DNA of 64,000 nt, from assembly GCF_902859595.1 (NCBI RefSeq), contig NZ_CADIJQ010000004.1, positions 186,001 through 250,000 on the forward strand, written 5' to 3'. The stretch comes from Achromobacter kerstersii (GTDB lineage Bacteria > Pseudomonadota > Gammaproteobacteria > Burkholderiales > Burkholderiaceae_B). The notes below the pieces were generated by a model that was not told where the DNA came from, ran no database searches, and saw only the letters and a program-made list of their open reading frames with translations. This document shows, in pieces, positions 1 through 9,874 of the stretch. The first letter of the stretch is position 1; each line of letters starts with the position of its first letter. Made by a program: the position numbers and the translations under genes.

Positions 1-171
1 CGTAGCAGTGTGGCGGCGACAAGGACGATGCGCCGGCGCCGCGCCGCTGCGTATCCCTGCGTATTGGTGCGCGCTGCACAACAGCGTGCTTCCCGCTGAG
101 GATCTACCGCGTGGCGGGGGGCAGACCTAGGATGCCCACTCCAGTACGGCCCTCAATCAGGAGAACTCGCT

Positions 172-1089
172 ATGCTTTCCACAGACCACACGTTGCATCC
201 CAGCCCCCTCAAGCCCATCGACATGGTCCCCTCCCGCTACGCGGTGCAGGTGGGTGATATCGACGCGCTGGTGGTCAGCGATGGCGTGCTGCCGTTGCCC
301 ACCGCCACGATGGCCACCAATGCCGACCCGGCCGACTTGGCCGATTGGCTGAGCCACATGTTCATGCCGCCCAACGCGTTCGACTGGCCCCTGAACGTGA
401 TGGTGGCCCGTAGCGCGGGTCAGACGATCCTTATCGACGCAGGGCTCGGCGGGCAGTTCCCGGGCTTTCCGCGCGCCGGCCAATTCCCCCAGCGCCTGGC
501 GTCCGCCGGCATCGCCCTGGAGTCCGTGACGGACGTGATCATCACCCACATGCACATGGACCACGTGGGCGGGTTGCTGGTCGCCGGCGTGAAAGAACGC
601 TTGCGTCCGGACGTGCGCATCCACGTGTCGGCAACCGAAGTCGCGTTCTGGACGTCGCCCGATTTCACGCACACCGTCATGCCCAAGCCGGTGCCCGACG
701 TGCTCCGATCCACCGCCACGGCCTTCTACAACGAATACCGCGACCGGCTGTGCATCTTCGAAGACACGCATGAAGTCGCGCCCGGTGTGATCGTGCGCCT
801 GACAGGCGGCCATACCCCGGGGCACAGCGTGGTCGACCTGGTGTCAGGCGGCGAGCGCCTGACCTTTGCAGGCGACGCCATGTTCCCGGTGGGGTTTGAC
901 CACCCCGACTGGCACAACGGCTTCGAGCATGACCCCGAAGAGGCAGCGCGCGTCCGCATCGGCCTCTTTCAAGAGTTGGCCGAAAACGGCGGGCTGCTGG
1001 TCGCTGCCCATTTGCCGTTCCCGTCCGTCGGCCGGGTCGCCGTCAATGGCGACGCCTTCCGCTGGGTTCCGGTCATTTGGGATTACTGA
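172..1089 (+). CDS. MBL-fold metallo-hydrolase
   Basis: A 305-residue metallo-beta-lactamase-fold hydrolase. The zinc motif THMHMDHVGG places His126, His128, Asp130 and His131. The further ligands fit His214 (GGHTPGHS), Asp235 (FAGDAM) and His280 (AAHLPFP), so both metal sites look intact. The family hydrolyses esters, lactones or thioesters; this substrate cannot be told from sequence, though lactonase-like members share the C-terminal AHLPFPSVGR block. A clear ribosome-binding site (CAGGAGAA) lies 6 bases before the ATG. No signal peptide is seen, so it is probably cytoplasmic. A LysR-type fragment lies just downstream on the other strand and may be the remnant of its regulator. Confidence 0.88.
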   Translation: MLSTDHTLHPSPLKPIDMVPSRYAVQVGDIDALVVSDGVLPLPTATMATNADPADLADWLSHMFMPPNAFDWPLNVMVARSAGQTILIDAGLGGQFPGFPRAGQFPQRLASAGIALESVTDVIITHMHMDHVGGLLVAGVKERLRPDVRIHVSATEVAFWTSPDFTHTVMPKPVPDVLRSTATAFYNEYRDRLCIFEDTHEVAPGVIVRLTGGHTPGHSVVDLVSGGERLTFAGDAMFPVGFDHPDWHNGFEHDPEEAARVRIGLFQELAENGGLLVAAHLPFPSVGRVAVNGDAFRWVPVIWDY

Positions 1090-1320
1090 CCCGAGCCACC
1101 TGACACCGGGCGCGGGGCTTCACGGCTGCCGATTTCCATGACGGGACGCGGCAGCTCACCGGCTGGCTCCAGAACAGCCTCCAGCGCCGCGCGCGTGGTT
1201 GAAGCCGCCTCCCGCTGCAACAAGGGCGCATCCTGCAGCGCCGACTGCGGCACGCTGTGATCTGCCCACGCCGCAGGCACGGTCTCCGTTTGGTAAGGAA
1301 TGGTCGAATTTGAGCCGAGC
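1083..1320 (-). pseudogene. LysR-type regulator fragment (remnant)
   Basis: This stretch has no complete gene. On the minus strand one frame reads through a peptide typical of the middle of a LysR substrate-binding domain: the run LLQREAASTTRAALEAVLE followed by RPVMEIGSREA. In intact LysR proteins these residues sit near position 140-190, after the DNA-binding helix-turn-helix. Here the frame runs into PRPVSGGSGQ and stops, and no helix-turn-helix or C-terminal half is found nearby. I read it as a decayed, truncated regulator, perhaps once divergent from a neighbour. It could instead be a chance match in high-GC sequence, but the run of conserved residues makes that less likely. Confidence 0.5.
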
Positions 1321-1405
1321 GCGGTTACGTGGTGGCGACGATTTCCTAGGAGTTGATCGTCTTTACTGCCGGTTTTTTCGGAAGATCCCCTGATCGCTCA
1401 GTGAT

Positions 1406-2389
1406 TCAATGCGAGCTTTCCCGATGGGGGTAAAGCGCCCGCTTTCCCACCATGCAGCCCAACACCAGAAGCGCGGCATACACCAGCAGCGTCACACCGA
1501 CCGCCACGTTGGATTCCGCAATGCGCGTCGGGGGGCCCCAGCGCATCGCTAGATCGGCCAAAATGCCCACGCCGATTCCCACCACCTGCGCCAGCCAGAA
1601 GGCCAGCGTGCCGTGGGCCAGCGCTCGCCCTTGGCGCGCGTCGCCTATCGGGCGCGGCAGGATTTTCAGGCAGACGCGCGTGCACAGCACCAGGATGAGG
1701 GCGGGCAGAACCAGGTAGCCCAGCACGTGCGCTAGCCAGCCCATCTTGGGTGACTGCATTTGCAGGTAACAGCCCACGCCGACGACTACGCTCAATTGCC
1801 AGCCCAGCATCATGAGTCCCGCGTTCCAGGCGGCATGGCGCTGTTCATAGACCGGACCACCGGCAGGACCCGCAGGCTGCACTGTCCCCGTAGCAATGCG
1901 CAAGGCGAGATACGCGCCAAGAATTTCCAGCGTAATGGTCAGGGCGCTGATGATCAGCGCCACGGCAATGAAATGGCCCGTCTGGCCCGCCTGGATCGCC
2001 GCGCCGGCGTGCTCCAGGACGTACCGTATCAGCGCTTTGTGCAAGTAAATCGTGGCGACCGACACAGTTAACGAGAAGATCAACAGCAAGGCGATGAACG
2101 TGCCGAAGAGCTTGCGGGGTTGGTCCACGGCCTGCGTGTTGTGTTGACGCAGCCAGCGATGCATGGCGCCCCACACCGTCAAGCCGACGAAGACGGTCCA
2201 CGTTGCAATGGTGGCCAGCAGCGGCATCAGGTATTTCGGCTGGCTGTAGACCTCGCGTAATTGTGCGGACTGGGGTAACGCGATCAGCTGGTAGCTTTGC
2301 GCCAGCGCCGCGTAGATCACGCACAGGATCACGGCGGTCAATGCCATGCGCCAGGCAAGCGAGGGGGAGGAGCGAGCGTGGTTGATCAT
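1406..2389 (-). CDS. Polytopic membrane protein of unknown function
   Basis: A protein of about 327 residues with roughly eight hydrophobic segments, for example WRMALTAVILCVIYAALA near the N terminus and VGVTLLVYAALLVLGCMVG near the end. No family motif was recognised. The ATG at 2389 gives a short polar N terminus followed directly by the first membrane helix. A longer frame from a TTG at 2425 is possible. Neither start has a convincing ribosome-binding site. It is likely an inner-membrane protein with no evident operon partner. Confidence 0.6.
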   Translation of the reverse strand: MINHARSSPSLAWRMALTAVILCVIYAALAQSYQLIALPQSAQLREVYSQPKYLMPLLATIATWTVFVGLTVWGAMHRWLRQHNTQAVDQPRKLFGTFIALLLIFSLTVSVATIYLHKALIRYVLEHAGAAIQAGQTGHFIAVALIISALTITLEILGAYLALRIATGTVQPAGPAGGPVYEQRHAAWNAGLMMLGWQLSVVVGVGCYLQMQSPKMGWLAHVLGYLVLPALILVLCTRVCLKILPRPIGDARQGRALAHGTLAFWLAQVVGIGVGILADLAMRWGPPTRIAESNVAVGVTLLVYAALLVLGCMVGKRALYPHRESSH

Positions 2390-2736
2390 CAGCGTAGAGC
2401 GAAGCGTATCGGATATCGAATACAAGCCGGTGGCAGAGGCGTTGCAAGCCCTTCATGCCAAGCCACTGCGGCGACGAGTATTCAGGATGACTGGACCATC
2501 GTTGAAGAGCCAGCGAACTATACGCTTTCGTTGCAAATTCCACCCTTAACGCGGCGCCCGCACCCTGCTCCCATTCGCCGGATACCGCACGCCCCGATCA
2601 GCTCGCGACAATGGGCGGGCCAACCTTTTCCGGAGGGCGGGCGGCGGGACAGGGGCAGGCGCACAAGGCAACACGGAAGAAGGCCGGCATTTTCAATCAT
2701 GAATCTCATTACTACAAACACACTTTCAGCAACGTC
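2390..2736. other. Intergenic region, nothing recognised
   Basis: About 350 bases between two divergent genes. I found no RNA gene, repeat or convincing coding frame. The region presumably carries the promoters of the flanking membrane protein and the YdcF-type gene, but no clear -35/-10 pair could be singled out. Confidence 0.4.
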
Positions 2737-3375
2737 ATGGCCAAGTTCGTGCAGAATGCCGGCCAACCCCTGCTCCGAGCCCCGCTTGTGACTTCCGCTT
2801 CGCGCTCCCTTCGAACCCGCCTGCTGCGTGCCCTGGCCGCCGCGATCGTGCTGATCTTGCTGGCCGCCATCGCCTTGGCCGCAACCGGCCTGCTTACCCG
2901 CGCCAGGCCCGCCGACGTGGCCATCGTGCTGGGCAACACCGTGCTGCCCAGCGGCAAGCCCTCGCCGCGCTTGGCCGCGCGCCTTGACCGGGCGTATGAC
3001 TGCTTTGCCGCCAAGCAATGCCGCATCCTGTTTGTCAGCGGCGGCGTGGACCCGGCCGGCGCCGACGAAGCCGCTGTGATGCGCGACTATCTGCTGGCGC
3101 GCGGCGTGCCGGCCGACCGCATCGTGACCGACAGCGCGGGTGTGGACTCCTGGTCTACCGCCCGCCATGCCAGCGCCTACATGCGGGAACATGGCTATGT
3201 CAGCGCGCTGGCCGTCACACAGTACTTCCATGTGCCGCGCACGCTGCTGGCGTTGCGCCGGCACGGCGTTGCGGATGTCAGCGGCGGCTATCCCAGATTT
3301 TTTGAATGGCGCGACCTGTATTCCACGTTTCGCGAGCTGCCCGCCGTAGCGTGGTACGGCTTGCGGCCGCTATAG
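2737..3375 (+). CDS. YdcF/SanA-type DUF218 protein, membrane-anchored
   Basis: A 212-residue protein with one N-terminal membrane helix (about residues 20-43, rich in Leu, Ala and Ile) followed by a DUF218 domain. Recognisable blocks are ADVAIVLGNTVLPSGKPS, RLDRAYDCF, LFVSGG and the VTQYFHVPRT segment. In E. coli the family includes YdcF, which binds S-adenosylmethionine, and SanA, a vancomycin-barrier protein; the reaction is unknown. The single anchor and short size fit the SanA-like group acting at the periplasmic face. The start at 2737 was chosen because it places the helix directly after a short basic segment; the frame stays open upstream. Confidence 0.78.
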   Translation: MAKFVQNAGQPLLRAPLVTSASRSLRTRLLRALAAAIVLILLAAIALAATGLLTRARPADVAIVLGNTVLPSGKPSPRLAARLDRAYDCFAAKQCRILFVSGGVDPAGADEAAVMRDYLLARGVPADRIVTDSAGVDSWSTARHASAYMREHGYVSALAVTQYFHVPRTLLALRRHGVADVSGGYPRFFEWRDLYSTFRELPAVAWYGLRPL

Positions 3376-3405
3376 TGACGCCCGTCACCCGTCATTGCCT
3401 GCGCC

Positions 3406-3524
3406 TTATTGCCCGCCCCCTTCATTGCCCGCCCTCTTATTGCCCGCCCTCTTATTGCCCGCCCTCTTATTGCCCGCCCTCTTATTGCCCGCCCTCTTAT
3501 TGCCTGCCCCTATTGCCCGCCCCC
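3406..3524. repeat. 15-bp tandem repeat array upstream of aphA-like gene
   Basis: About eight copies of a 15-bp unit, TTATTGCCCGCCCTC. Four perfect copies lie at 3437-3496, with degenerate copies on both sides. The array fills the gap between the YdcF-type stop codon and the ribosome-binding site of the next gene. Because the unit is a multiple of three, an open frame passes through it, but it would begin at TTG and encode a meaningless IARPL repeat. Confidence 0.92.
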
Positions 3525-3540
3525 TCAAGGACCCGACGCC

Positions 3541-4584
3541 GTGCAGATCTTCCATAACCCCGTCCACGACAAACATGCAGGCCGCCAGGAAATGTTCCGC
3601 GGCAAACTCGTGCCTTGCCACGAAACGCCGGCGCGTCTGGAGTACGTGCTGGACGCATTGCGTCAGCGCGGCATCGGCGAGCTGCGCGCGCCGTCGGCCC
3701 CGGACATGGATGTGATCAAGCGCGTGCACACCCCGCGCTATGTAGATTTTCTGGCCAGCGCCTGGCAAGACTGGGTGGCGCTGGACCCGGCGAACGCAGA
3801 CATCGACATCCTGCCGTCCGTCTGGCCCGTGCGCGGCTTCCGCCACGATATCGAACCCACCAACTTCGCCGCCCGCGTTGGCCTGTTTTCGTTTGATAGC
3901 GGCTGTCCGTTGACGGCCGGCACGTGGGAAGCCGCAACCGCCGGCGCAGCCTGCGCGATTGATGCGGCGCGCGCCGTCACCACCGCAGGCGGCCCGCGCG
4001 CAGCCATGGCGTTGACGCGACCGCCCGGTCACCATGCTGGCGCCGATTTCTTCGGCGGCTACTGCTTCCTGAACAACGCCGCGCTGGCCGCGCAAGCGTT
4101 GCGCGATGCGGGCGCTGCGCGCGTGGCGATTCTTGATGTCGACTATCACCACGGCAACGGCACGCAAAGCATCTTCTACGAACGCGGCGACGTGTTGACG
4201 GTGTCGATCCATGGCGACCCCACCACCGAATATCCCTTCTTCCTGGGCTACGCCGACGAGCACGGCGAAGGCGCGGGCCTGGGCGCGAACCTGAACCTGC
4301 CGCTGCCCGCCGGCACCGATTTCGCAACGTGGACGCAAGCGCTGCAACAAGGCTTGGCCGCCATCCAGGCCTTCAAGGCCGAGGCCGTCGTCATCGCGCT
4401 GGGCGTGGACACCTATGAAGGCGACCCGATCTCGAAGTTCAAGCTGAAAAGCGTGGACTATCTTGAAGTGGGCCGCGCGCTGGCCAGCCTGGGCTTGCCC
4501 ACGGTGTTCACGATGGAAGGCGGCTATGCCGTGGCTGACGTGGGCATCAATGTGGCGAACGTGCTGGAAGGCTACGGCGGCTGA
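3541..4584 (+). CDS. Acetylpolyamine amidohydrolase (histone-deacetylase superfamily)
   Basis: A 347-residue member of the zinc-dependent arginase/deacetylase fold. It carries the RPPGHHAG motif (His164, His165), DVDYHHGNGTQ (metal ligands Asp201 and His203), a third ligand at Asp290 in GVDTYEGDP, and the C-terminal EGGYAV block. Length and the opening IFHNPVHDKHAG match bacterial acetylpolyamine amidohydrolases, which deacetylate acetylputrescine, acetylcadaverine and similar amines in the cytoplasm. The GTG start at 3541 is preceded by CAAGGA nine bases upstream and begins exactly where the family begins. A longer frame through the upstream repeats was rejected. It is likely transcribed alone. 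Confidence 0.87.
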   Translation: MQIFHNPVHDKHAGRQEMFRGKLVPCHETPARLEYVLDALRQRGIGELRAPSAPDMDVIKRVHTPRYVDFLASAWQDWVALDPANADIDILPSVWPVRGFRHDIEPTNFAARVGLFSFDSGCPLTAGTWEAATAGAACAIDAARAVTTAGGPRAAMALTRPPGHHAGADFFGGYCFLNNAALAAQALRDAGAARVAILDVDYHHGNGTQSIFYERGDVLTVSIHGDPTTEYPFFLGYADEHGEGAGLGANLNLPLPAGTDFATWTQALQQGLAAIQAFKAEAVVIALGVDTYEGDPISKFKLKSVDYLEVGRALASLGLPTVFTMEGGYAVADVGINVANVLEGYGG

Positions 4585-4652
4585 CGCGGCCAGCGCTACG
4601 GCTACGCGTCACAGGCATCCGCCAACGGCCGTCGACCCACGGCGGGTAACGC

Positions 4653-5987
4653 TTAATCCCGCGTTTCCAGCACCTTGTTGATGCGCAGCGCGATCAATGT
4701 GCAGGCGGTGCCGGACAGCAGGTAGATGCTGACGGCCACCAGCCCGAATCGTGCCGACAAGCCCAGCGCCACCACCGGCGCGAAGGCCGCGCCGACGAGC
4801 CAGGCCATGTCAGACGTCAACGCCGCGCCCGTGTAACGGAAGCGCCGCGTGAAGTTGGCGGTGACGGTGCCGGAGGCTTGTCCGTACGACAAGCCCAGCA
4901 GCGTGAAGCCCACCAGGATGAAGGCGTCTTGCCCCACCGGCCCGCCGCCCAACAGCCACGGCGTGAACAGCGCGAAGATGCCGATCAGCACGGCCAGCAA
5001 GCCCAGCGTGGTGCGCCGGCCAATGCGGTCAGCCAGCCAGCCCGAGGCAACCGTGCCCAAGATGCCCAGTATTGCGCCGAAGATCTGCACGATGAGCACA
5101 TCGGTGATTTGCTGCGTGGCGCTGATGGCAATCCACGACAACGGAAACACCGTGACCAGGTGGAACAGCGCATAGCTCGCCAACGCGGCGAACGCGCCGA
5201 TGAACAGGTTGTAGCCTTGTGAGCGCACCATCTCGGCAATGCTGATGGGTTCGAGTTCGCCCTCTTCGAGCAGCTGCGTGTATTCCTCGGTGACGACCAG
5301 GCGCAGCCGCGCGAACAGCGCCACCACGTTGATGGCGAAGGCGACGAAGAACGGATAGCGCCAGCCCCATTCCAGGAAGTCGGCCTGCGTCAGCGTGACG
5401 TGCAAGTACAGGAACAAGGCGCTGGCCACCAGGAAACCGACCGGCGCGCCCAACTGCCCCATCATCGAATACCAGCCGCGCCGGTTGGGCGGCGCGTTCA
5501 ACGCCAGCAACGACGGCAGGCCGTCCCACGACCCGCCAAACGCCAGGCCCTGCAAACAACGGAAAACTGCCAACAATGTAATGGCGTGCGCGCCGATGGA
5601 TTCGTAGCTGGGAAGAAACGCCATGCCCACCGTCGCCGTGCCAAGCACGAACAACGCAACCGTCAGCTTTGTGGCGCGGCCCCAACGCCGCTGAATCGCC
5701 ATCGACAACGCCGTGCCGATGGGCCGCATGATGAACGCAAAGGAGAAGATGACGAAGGCCCAGAGCGTGCCTTCCAGCGGGGCTTCGAAGGGGAAGAACA
5801 CCTTCGGAAAAACCAGCACGCAAGCGATGCCGAATACGAAAAAGTCGAAGTATTCGGAGGCTCGTCCGACGACCACACCGACGGCGATTTCACCGGGGGC
5901 CACCTTGGCATGACTCGCGCCTCCGGCCGTCGCCCCCGGGCCGGGAACGGAGGGGGTATGACCGGGGTACCGCGTGGTGGTCGACAT
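4653..5987 (-). CDS. MFS transporter, metabolite:H+ symporter (MHS) type
   Basis: A protein of about 444 residues with twelve predicted membrane segments. The opening VVGRASEYFDFFVFG resembles the ASxxEWYDFFxYG start of the metabolite:H+ symporter family (citrate, shikimate, proline/betaine). The loop-2/3 region RPIGTALSMAIQRRWGR and the second-half DRIGRRTT match the major facilitator signature. The substrate cannot be assigned. It is transcribed away from the cyo operon, and a related transporter is often found beside cyoA in related bacteria, by my recollection. The start is ambiguous: ATG at 5987 or a GTG at 6023. Confidence 0.85.
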   Translation of the reverse strand: MSTTTRYPGHTPSVPGPGATAGGASHAKVAPGEIAVGVVVGRASEYFDFFVFGIACVLVFPKVFFPFEAPLEGTLWAFVIFSFAFIMRPIGTALSMAIQRRWGRATKLTVALFVLGTATVGMAFLPSYESIGAHAITLLAVFRCLQGLAFGGSWDGLPSLLALNAPPNRRGWYSMMGQLGAPVGFLVASALFLYLHVTLTQADFLEWGWRYPFFVAFAINVVALFARLRLVVTEEYTQLLEEGELEPISIAEMVRSQGYNLFIGAFAALASYALFHLVTVFPLSWIAISATQQITDVLIVQIFGAILGILGTVASGWLADRIGRRTTLGLLAVLIGIFALFTPWLLGGGPVGQDAFILVGFTLLGLSYGQASGTVTANFTRRFRYTGAALTSDMAWLVGAAFAPVVALGLSARFGLVAVSIYLLSGTACTLIALRINKVLETRD

Positions 5988-6119
5988 GGGTTTGCTCACT
6001 GTAGGAGGTCCGAAATACGCCACTGCCTTGCAGACTTTTGTTCTTTTTACCCTAGATTTTTCGCGGCTTCCAGCGTAGTGTTGCGTTTACCTCCCACGGT
6101 TACGTTTCGAGGTATGGCC

Positions 6120-7163
6120 ATGTTGTCCATCACCAGGTTCCGCGGATTGATCCTGATTGCCGCTCTGCCATTGCTGGCAGGATGCAATGCGGTGCTGCTG
6201 TCGCCATCGGGCGATGTGGCGCTTCAGCAGCGGAATCTGATCATCATTTCAACCGGCTTGATGTTGTTGATCATCGTGCCGGTGATCTTCCTGACCTTTC
6301 TGTTTGCGTGGCGCTATCGGGCCAGCAACAAAGAGGCTCACTACGATCCGGAATGGAACCACTCCACGATGCTGGAGCTTCTGATCTGGGCCGCCCCGCT
6401 GCTGATCATCATCGCCTTGGGCGCACTGACCTGGGTCAGCACCCATCAGCTTGATCCCTACCGCCCGCTTGCCCGCTTGTCTGAAGGCCGCGAGGTGCCT
6501 CCCGGCACCAAGCCGCTGGTGGTGGAAGTGGTGGCGCTGGATTGGAAATGGCTGTTCCTGTACCCCGAGCAAGGGGTGGCCACCGTGAACGAATTGGCCG
6601 CGCCTGTCGACCGCCCCATCCAGTTCAAGATCACGTCTTCGACCGTGATGAATTCTTTCTTCGTTCCCGCGTTGGCTGGCCAGATCTATGCCATGCCCGG
6701 CATGCAGACCACACTGCACGCGGTGATCAACCACCCCGGTGAATACGAAGGCCTGTCCGCCAACTACAGCGGCTCGGGCTTCTCGGGCATGCGCTTCAAG
6801 TTCCACGGCCTGGATCAGCAAGGCTTTGACAAGTGGGTGGCCGACGCCCGCGCGTCCAGCGCCACGCTCAGCCGCGACGTCTATCTGAAGCTTGAACAGC
6901 CCAGCGAACGCAACCCGGTCCAGCGCTACGCCTCCGTTGCGCCCGGCCTGTTCGACGCCATCGTGAACCGCTGCGTCGAACGCAACCGCATGTGCATGAA
7001 GGACGCGATGGCCATCGATTCGCAAGGCGGCATGGGCATCCCGGGCGCACTCAACATCACCACGCTCGACCCGGAAACGCGCGAGCGTCTGGGCCTGACC
7101 GGTACGCCGCCGCGCAAGTACGTCGGCGCCATGTGCACCTCTACCGAGGGTCTGGTGTTGTAG
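6120..7163 (+). CDS. cyoA: Cytochrome bo3 quinol oxidase subunit II
   Basis: Subunit II of the bo3-type ubiquinol oxidase, a 347-residue lipoprotein with a signal peptide ending in the lipobox LLAGC at residues 18-22. Two membrane helices follow (about residues 40-66 and 83-103), then a periplasmic cupredoxin-like domain with DWKWLFLYPEQGVATVNELA. It lacks the CuA cysteine/histidine set of cytochrome c oxidases, as expected for a quinol oxidase. GAGGT at 6109-6113 touches an ATG at 6114 but stands six bases before the ATG at 6120, so the latter is preferred. It is the first gene of cyoABCD-SURF1. Confidence 0.95.
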   Translation: MLSITRFRGLILIAALPLLAGCNAVLLSPSGDVALQQRNLIIISTGLMLLIIVPVIFLTFLFAWRYRASNKEAHYDPEWNHSTMLELLIWAAPLLIIIALGALTWVSTHQLDPYRPLARLSEGREVPPGTKPLVVEVVALDWKWLFLYPEQGVATVNELAAPVDRPIQFKITSSTVMNSFFVPALAGQIYAMPGMQTTLHAVINHPGEYEGLSANYSGSGFSGMRFKFHGLDQQGFDKWVADARASSATLSRDVYLKLEQPSERNPVQRYASVAPGLFDAIVNRCVERNRMCMKDAMAIDSQGGMGIPGALNITTLDPETRERLGLTGTPPRKYVGAMCTSTEGLVL

Positions 7164-7236
7164 CGCCGCGCGTCGGCCGTCCGCAAGGGATGACGCAGGG
7201 GCAACATGAAATTGTGGTCTTTACGCTGGAATCGAG

Positions 7237-9240
7237 ATGCCTGATCAACCAGACCTCATCAAGCTGTTCTTTGGCCGCCTGACCTGGGACGCCATCCCCT
7301 TTCACGAACCGATCCTGCTCGCCACCTTCTTCATGGTGGCAGTCGGCGGCATCGTGGTGCTGGGCTCCATCACTTACTACAAGAAGTGGGGCTATCTGTG
7401 GCACGAATGGTTCACCAGCATCGACCATAAGAAGATCGGGATCATGTATGTGATTCTGGGCATCGTGATGCTGCTGCGCGGCTTTGCCGACGCCATCATG
7501 ATGCGCTTGCAGCAGGCGGTGGCCTTTGGGGATTCAACGGGCTATTTGCCGCCGCACCATTACGACCAGATCTTCACCGCGCACGGCGTGATCATGATTT
7601 TCTTCGTGGCCATGCCGCTGGTCACGGGCTTGATGAACTACATCGTGCCGCTACAGATCGGCGCGCGCGACGTGGCGTTTCCCTTCCTGAACAACTTCAG
7701 TTTCTGGATGACGACGGGTGGCGTCGTGCTGGTGATGATGTCGCTCTTCGTGGGCGAATTCGCGCGCACCGGCTGGCTGGCGTATCCACCGTTATCAGGG
7801 ATCATGCAAAGCCCGGATGTGGGGGTGGATTACTACATATGGGCCTTGCAGATAGCGGGGGTGGGAACGCTGCTATCCGGCGTGAATCTGCTGGTCACCA
7901 TTGTGAAGATGCGCGCGCCCGGCATGACGATGATGCGCATGCCCATCTTCACGTGGACGGCGCTGTGCACCAACGTGCTGATCGTGGCGGCCTTCCCTGT
8001 GCTGACCGCGGTGCTGGCGCTGTTGTCGATGGACCGCTACGTGGGCACCAACTTCTTCACCGCGGACTTTGGCGGCAACGCCATGATGTACGTGAACCTG
8101 ATCTGGATCTGGGGCCACCCCGAGGTCTACATCCTGATCCTGCCCGCCTTCGGCATCTTTTCCGAAGTGGTGTCCACGTTCTGCCGCAAGCGCCTGTTCG
8201 GCTACGCGTCCATGGTGTACGCCACGGTTGTGATCACGGTGCTGTCGTATCTGGTCTGGCTGCATCACTTCTTCACCATGGGGTCCGGCGCCAGTGTGAA
8301 CTCGTTCTTCGGGATCACAACAATGATCATCTCGATCCCGACCGGGGCGAAGATCTTCAACTGGCTGTTCACCATGTACCGCGGCCGCATCCGCTTTGAA
8401 GTGCCGATGCTGTGGACGCTGGGCTTCATGGTCACCTTCGTGATTGGCGGTATGACGGGTGTGCTGCTGGCGGTGCCGCCCGCTGACTTTGCGCTGCACA
8501 ACAGCCTGTTCCTGATTGCGCACTTTCACAACGTGATCATCGGCGGCGTGCTGTTCGGGCTGATGGCCGGCATTACCTACTGGTTCCCCAAGGCCTTCGG
8601 CTACAAGCTTGATCCCTTCTGGGGCAAGTGCTCGTTCTGGTTCTGGCTGGTGGGCTTCTACGTGGCCTTCATGCCGCTATACGTGTTGGGCCTGATGGGC
8701 GTCACGCGCCGCGTGAATCACTTCGAAGACATGTCGCTGCAAATCTGGTTCCAGATTGCGGCGTTTGGCGCCTTGCTGATTGCCTGCGGCATCGCCAGCT
8801 TCATCATCCAGCTGGTGGTCAGCTACCGCCGCCGCGACCAGCTGCGCGACGACTCGGGCGACCCCTGGGATGGCCGCACGCTGGAATGGTCGACGTCGTC
8901 CCCCCCGCCCAACTACAACTTTGCCTTCACGCCACGCGTGCATGACCTGGACGCCTGGTGGCAGATGAAGCAGCACGGCTACGAGCGGCCGCAGCAAGGC
9001 TTCATTCCCATCCACATGCCGAAGAACACCTGGGCCGGCATCGTGCTGGCGGGGATCAGCGTGGTGATGGGGTTTGCGCTGATCTGGCACATGTGGCCGC
9101 TGGCCGTGCTGTCGTTCGCGGCGCTGATCCTGGTGTCCATCATCCATACCTTCAACTACAAGCGCGACTACTACGTGCCGGCCAATGAGGTCGTAAGCGT
9201 AGAAGACGCCCGCACGAGGTTGTTAGCGAAACATGTCTGA
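7237..9240 (+). CDS. cyoB: Cytochrome bo3 quinol oxidase subunit I
   Basis: The 667-residue catalytic subunit of the quinol oxidase. Expected heme and copper ligands are present: His in [11 protein letters not shown] (low-spin heme), the [16 protein letters not shown] block with the cross-linked His-Tyr pair, His-His in [10 protein letters not shown] (CuB), and HFHNVIIGG (high- and low-spin heme ligands). Around fifteen membrane helices are evident, the length typical of CyoB. It reduces O2 to water at the inner membrane while pumping protons. It follows cyoA by 73 bases and its end overlaps cyoC by 8 bases, suggesting coupled translation. Confidence 0.97.
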   Translation: MPDQPDLIKLFFGRLTWDAIPFHEPILLATFFMVAVGGIVVLGSITYYKKWGYLWHEWFTSIDHKKIGIMYVILGIVMLLRGFADAIMMRLQQAVAFGDSTGYLPPHHYDQIFTAHGVIMIFFVAMPLVTGLMNYIVPLQIGARDVAFPFLNNFSFWMTTGGVVLVMMSLFVGEFARTGWLAYPPLSGIMQSPDVGVDYYIWALQIAGVGTLLSGVNLLVTIVKMRAPGMTMMRMPIFTWTALCTNVLIVAAFPVLTAVLALLSMDRYVGTNFFTADFGGNAMMYVNLIWIWGHPEVYILILPAFGIFSEVVSTFCRKRLFGYASMVYATVVITVLSYLVWLHHFFTMGSGASVNSFFGITTMIISIPTGAKIFNWLFTMYRGRIRFEVPMLWTLGFMVTFVIGGMTGVLLAVPPADFALHNSLFLIAHFHNVIIGGVLFGLMAGITYWFPKAFGYKLDPFWGKCSFWFWLVGFYVAFMPLYVLGLMGVTRRVNHFEDMSLQIWFQIAAFGALLIACGIASFIIQLVVSYRRRDQLRDDSGDPWDGRTLEWSTSSPPPNYNFAFTPRVHDLDAWWQMKQHGYERPQQGFIPIHMPKNTWAGIVLAGISVVMGFALIWHMWPLAVLSFAALILVSIIHTFNYKRDYYVPANEVVSVEDARTRLLAKHV

Positions 9241-9874
9241 TACCTTGGCCCCCACCCTGCCCGGCGGCACCGCGCCGCCCCCGGAGCCCGTGTTCTACGT
9301 CGCGGGCGAACACCATCCCCAGAACGGCACCCTGCTCGGGTTCTGGGTCTACCTGATGAGCGACTGCCTCATCTTCGCGTGCTTGTTCGCCACCTACGGC
9401 GTGCTGGGCCGCAGCTATGCGGCGGGGCCGTCCGGCGCCGACCTGTTCGACCTGCCGCTGGTGGCGGTGAACACGTCGCTGCTGCTGCTGTCATCCATCA
9501 CGTATGGCTTCGCCATGCTGGAGATGCGGCGCAACCGTATCGGCGCGACCCAGCTGTGGCTGGCGGTGACCGGCATTCTGGGCCTGGGCTTTCTGTCGCT
9601 GGAACTGTATGAATTTGCGCACCTGATCCACCAGGGTGCCGGCCCGCAACGCAGCGCTTTCCTGTCGTCGTTCTTTACGCTGGTTGGCACGCACGGCCTG
9701 CACGTCACCTTCGGCATCGTCTGGCTGGTGACGATGATGATCCAGGTGCAAATGCACGGCCTGATCCCTGAAAACCGCCGCCGCCTGATGTGCCTGTCGA
9801 TGTTCTGGCACTTCCTGGACCTGATCTGGGTGGGCGTGTTCACCTTCGTGTATCTGATGGGAGTGCTGCCATGA
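9233..9874 (+). CDS. cyoC: Cytochrome bo3 quinol oxidase subunit III
   Basis: A 213-residue subunit III with five membrane helices, as in E. coli CyoC. Family blocks include [20 protein letters not shown] near residue 35 and the [12 protein letters not shown] segment. It stabilises the oxidase core in the inner membrane. It starts inside the end of cyoB and its stop overlaps the cyoD start as ATGA. The N-terminal 25 residues are Pro- and Gly-rich and look disordered. Confidence 0.95.
   Translation: MSDTLAPTLPGGTAPPPEPVFYVAGEHHPQNGTLLGFWVYLMSDCLIFACLFATYGVLGRSYAAGPSGADLFDLPLVAVNTSLLLLSSITYGFAMLEMRRNRIGATQLWLAVTGILGLGFLSLELYEFAHLIHQGAGPQRSAFLSSFFTLVGTHGLHVTFGIVWLVTMMIQVQMHGLIPENRRRLMCLSMFWHFLDLIWVGVFTFVYLMGVLP

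Noticed and set aside
1..171. A gene end or RNA gene at the left edge.
   Set aside because: No open frame with a recognisable end, no tRNA-like fold; only the ribosome-binding site for the first hydrolase is clear.
3406..3540. An N-terminal extension of the amidohydrolase through the 15-bp repeat.
   Set aside because: It would start at TTG and add a meaningless IARPL repeat; the family starts at the GTG at 3541 with a proper ribosome-binding site.
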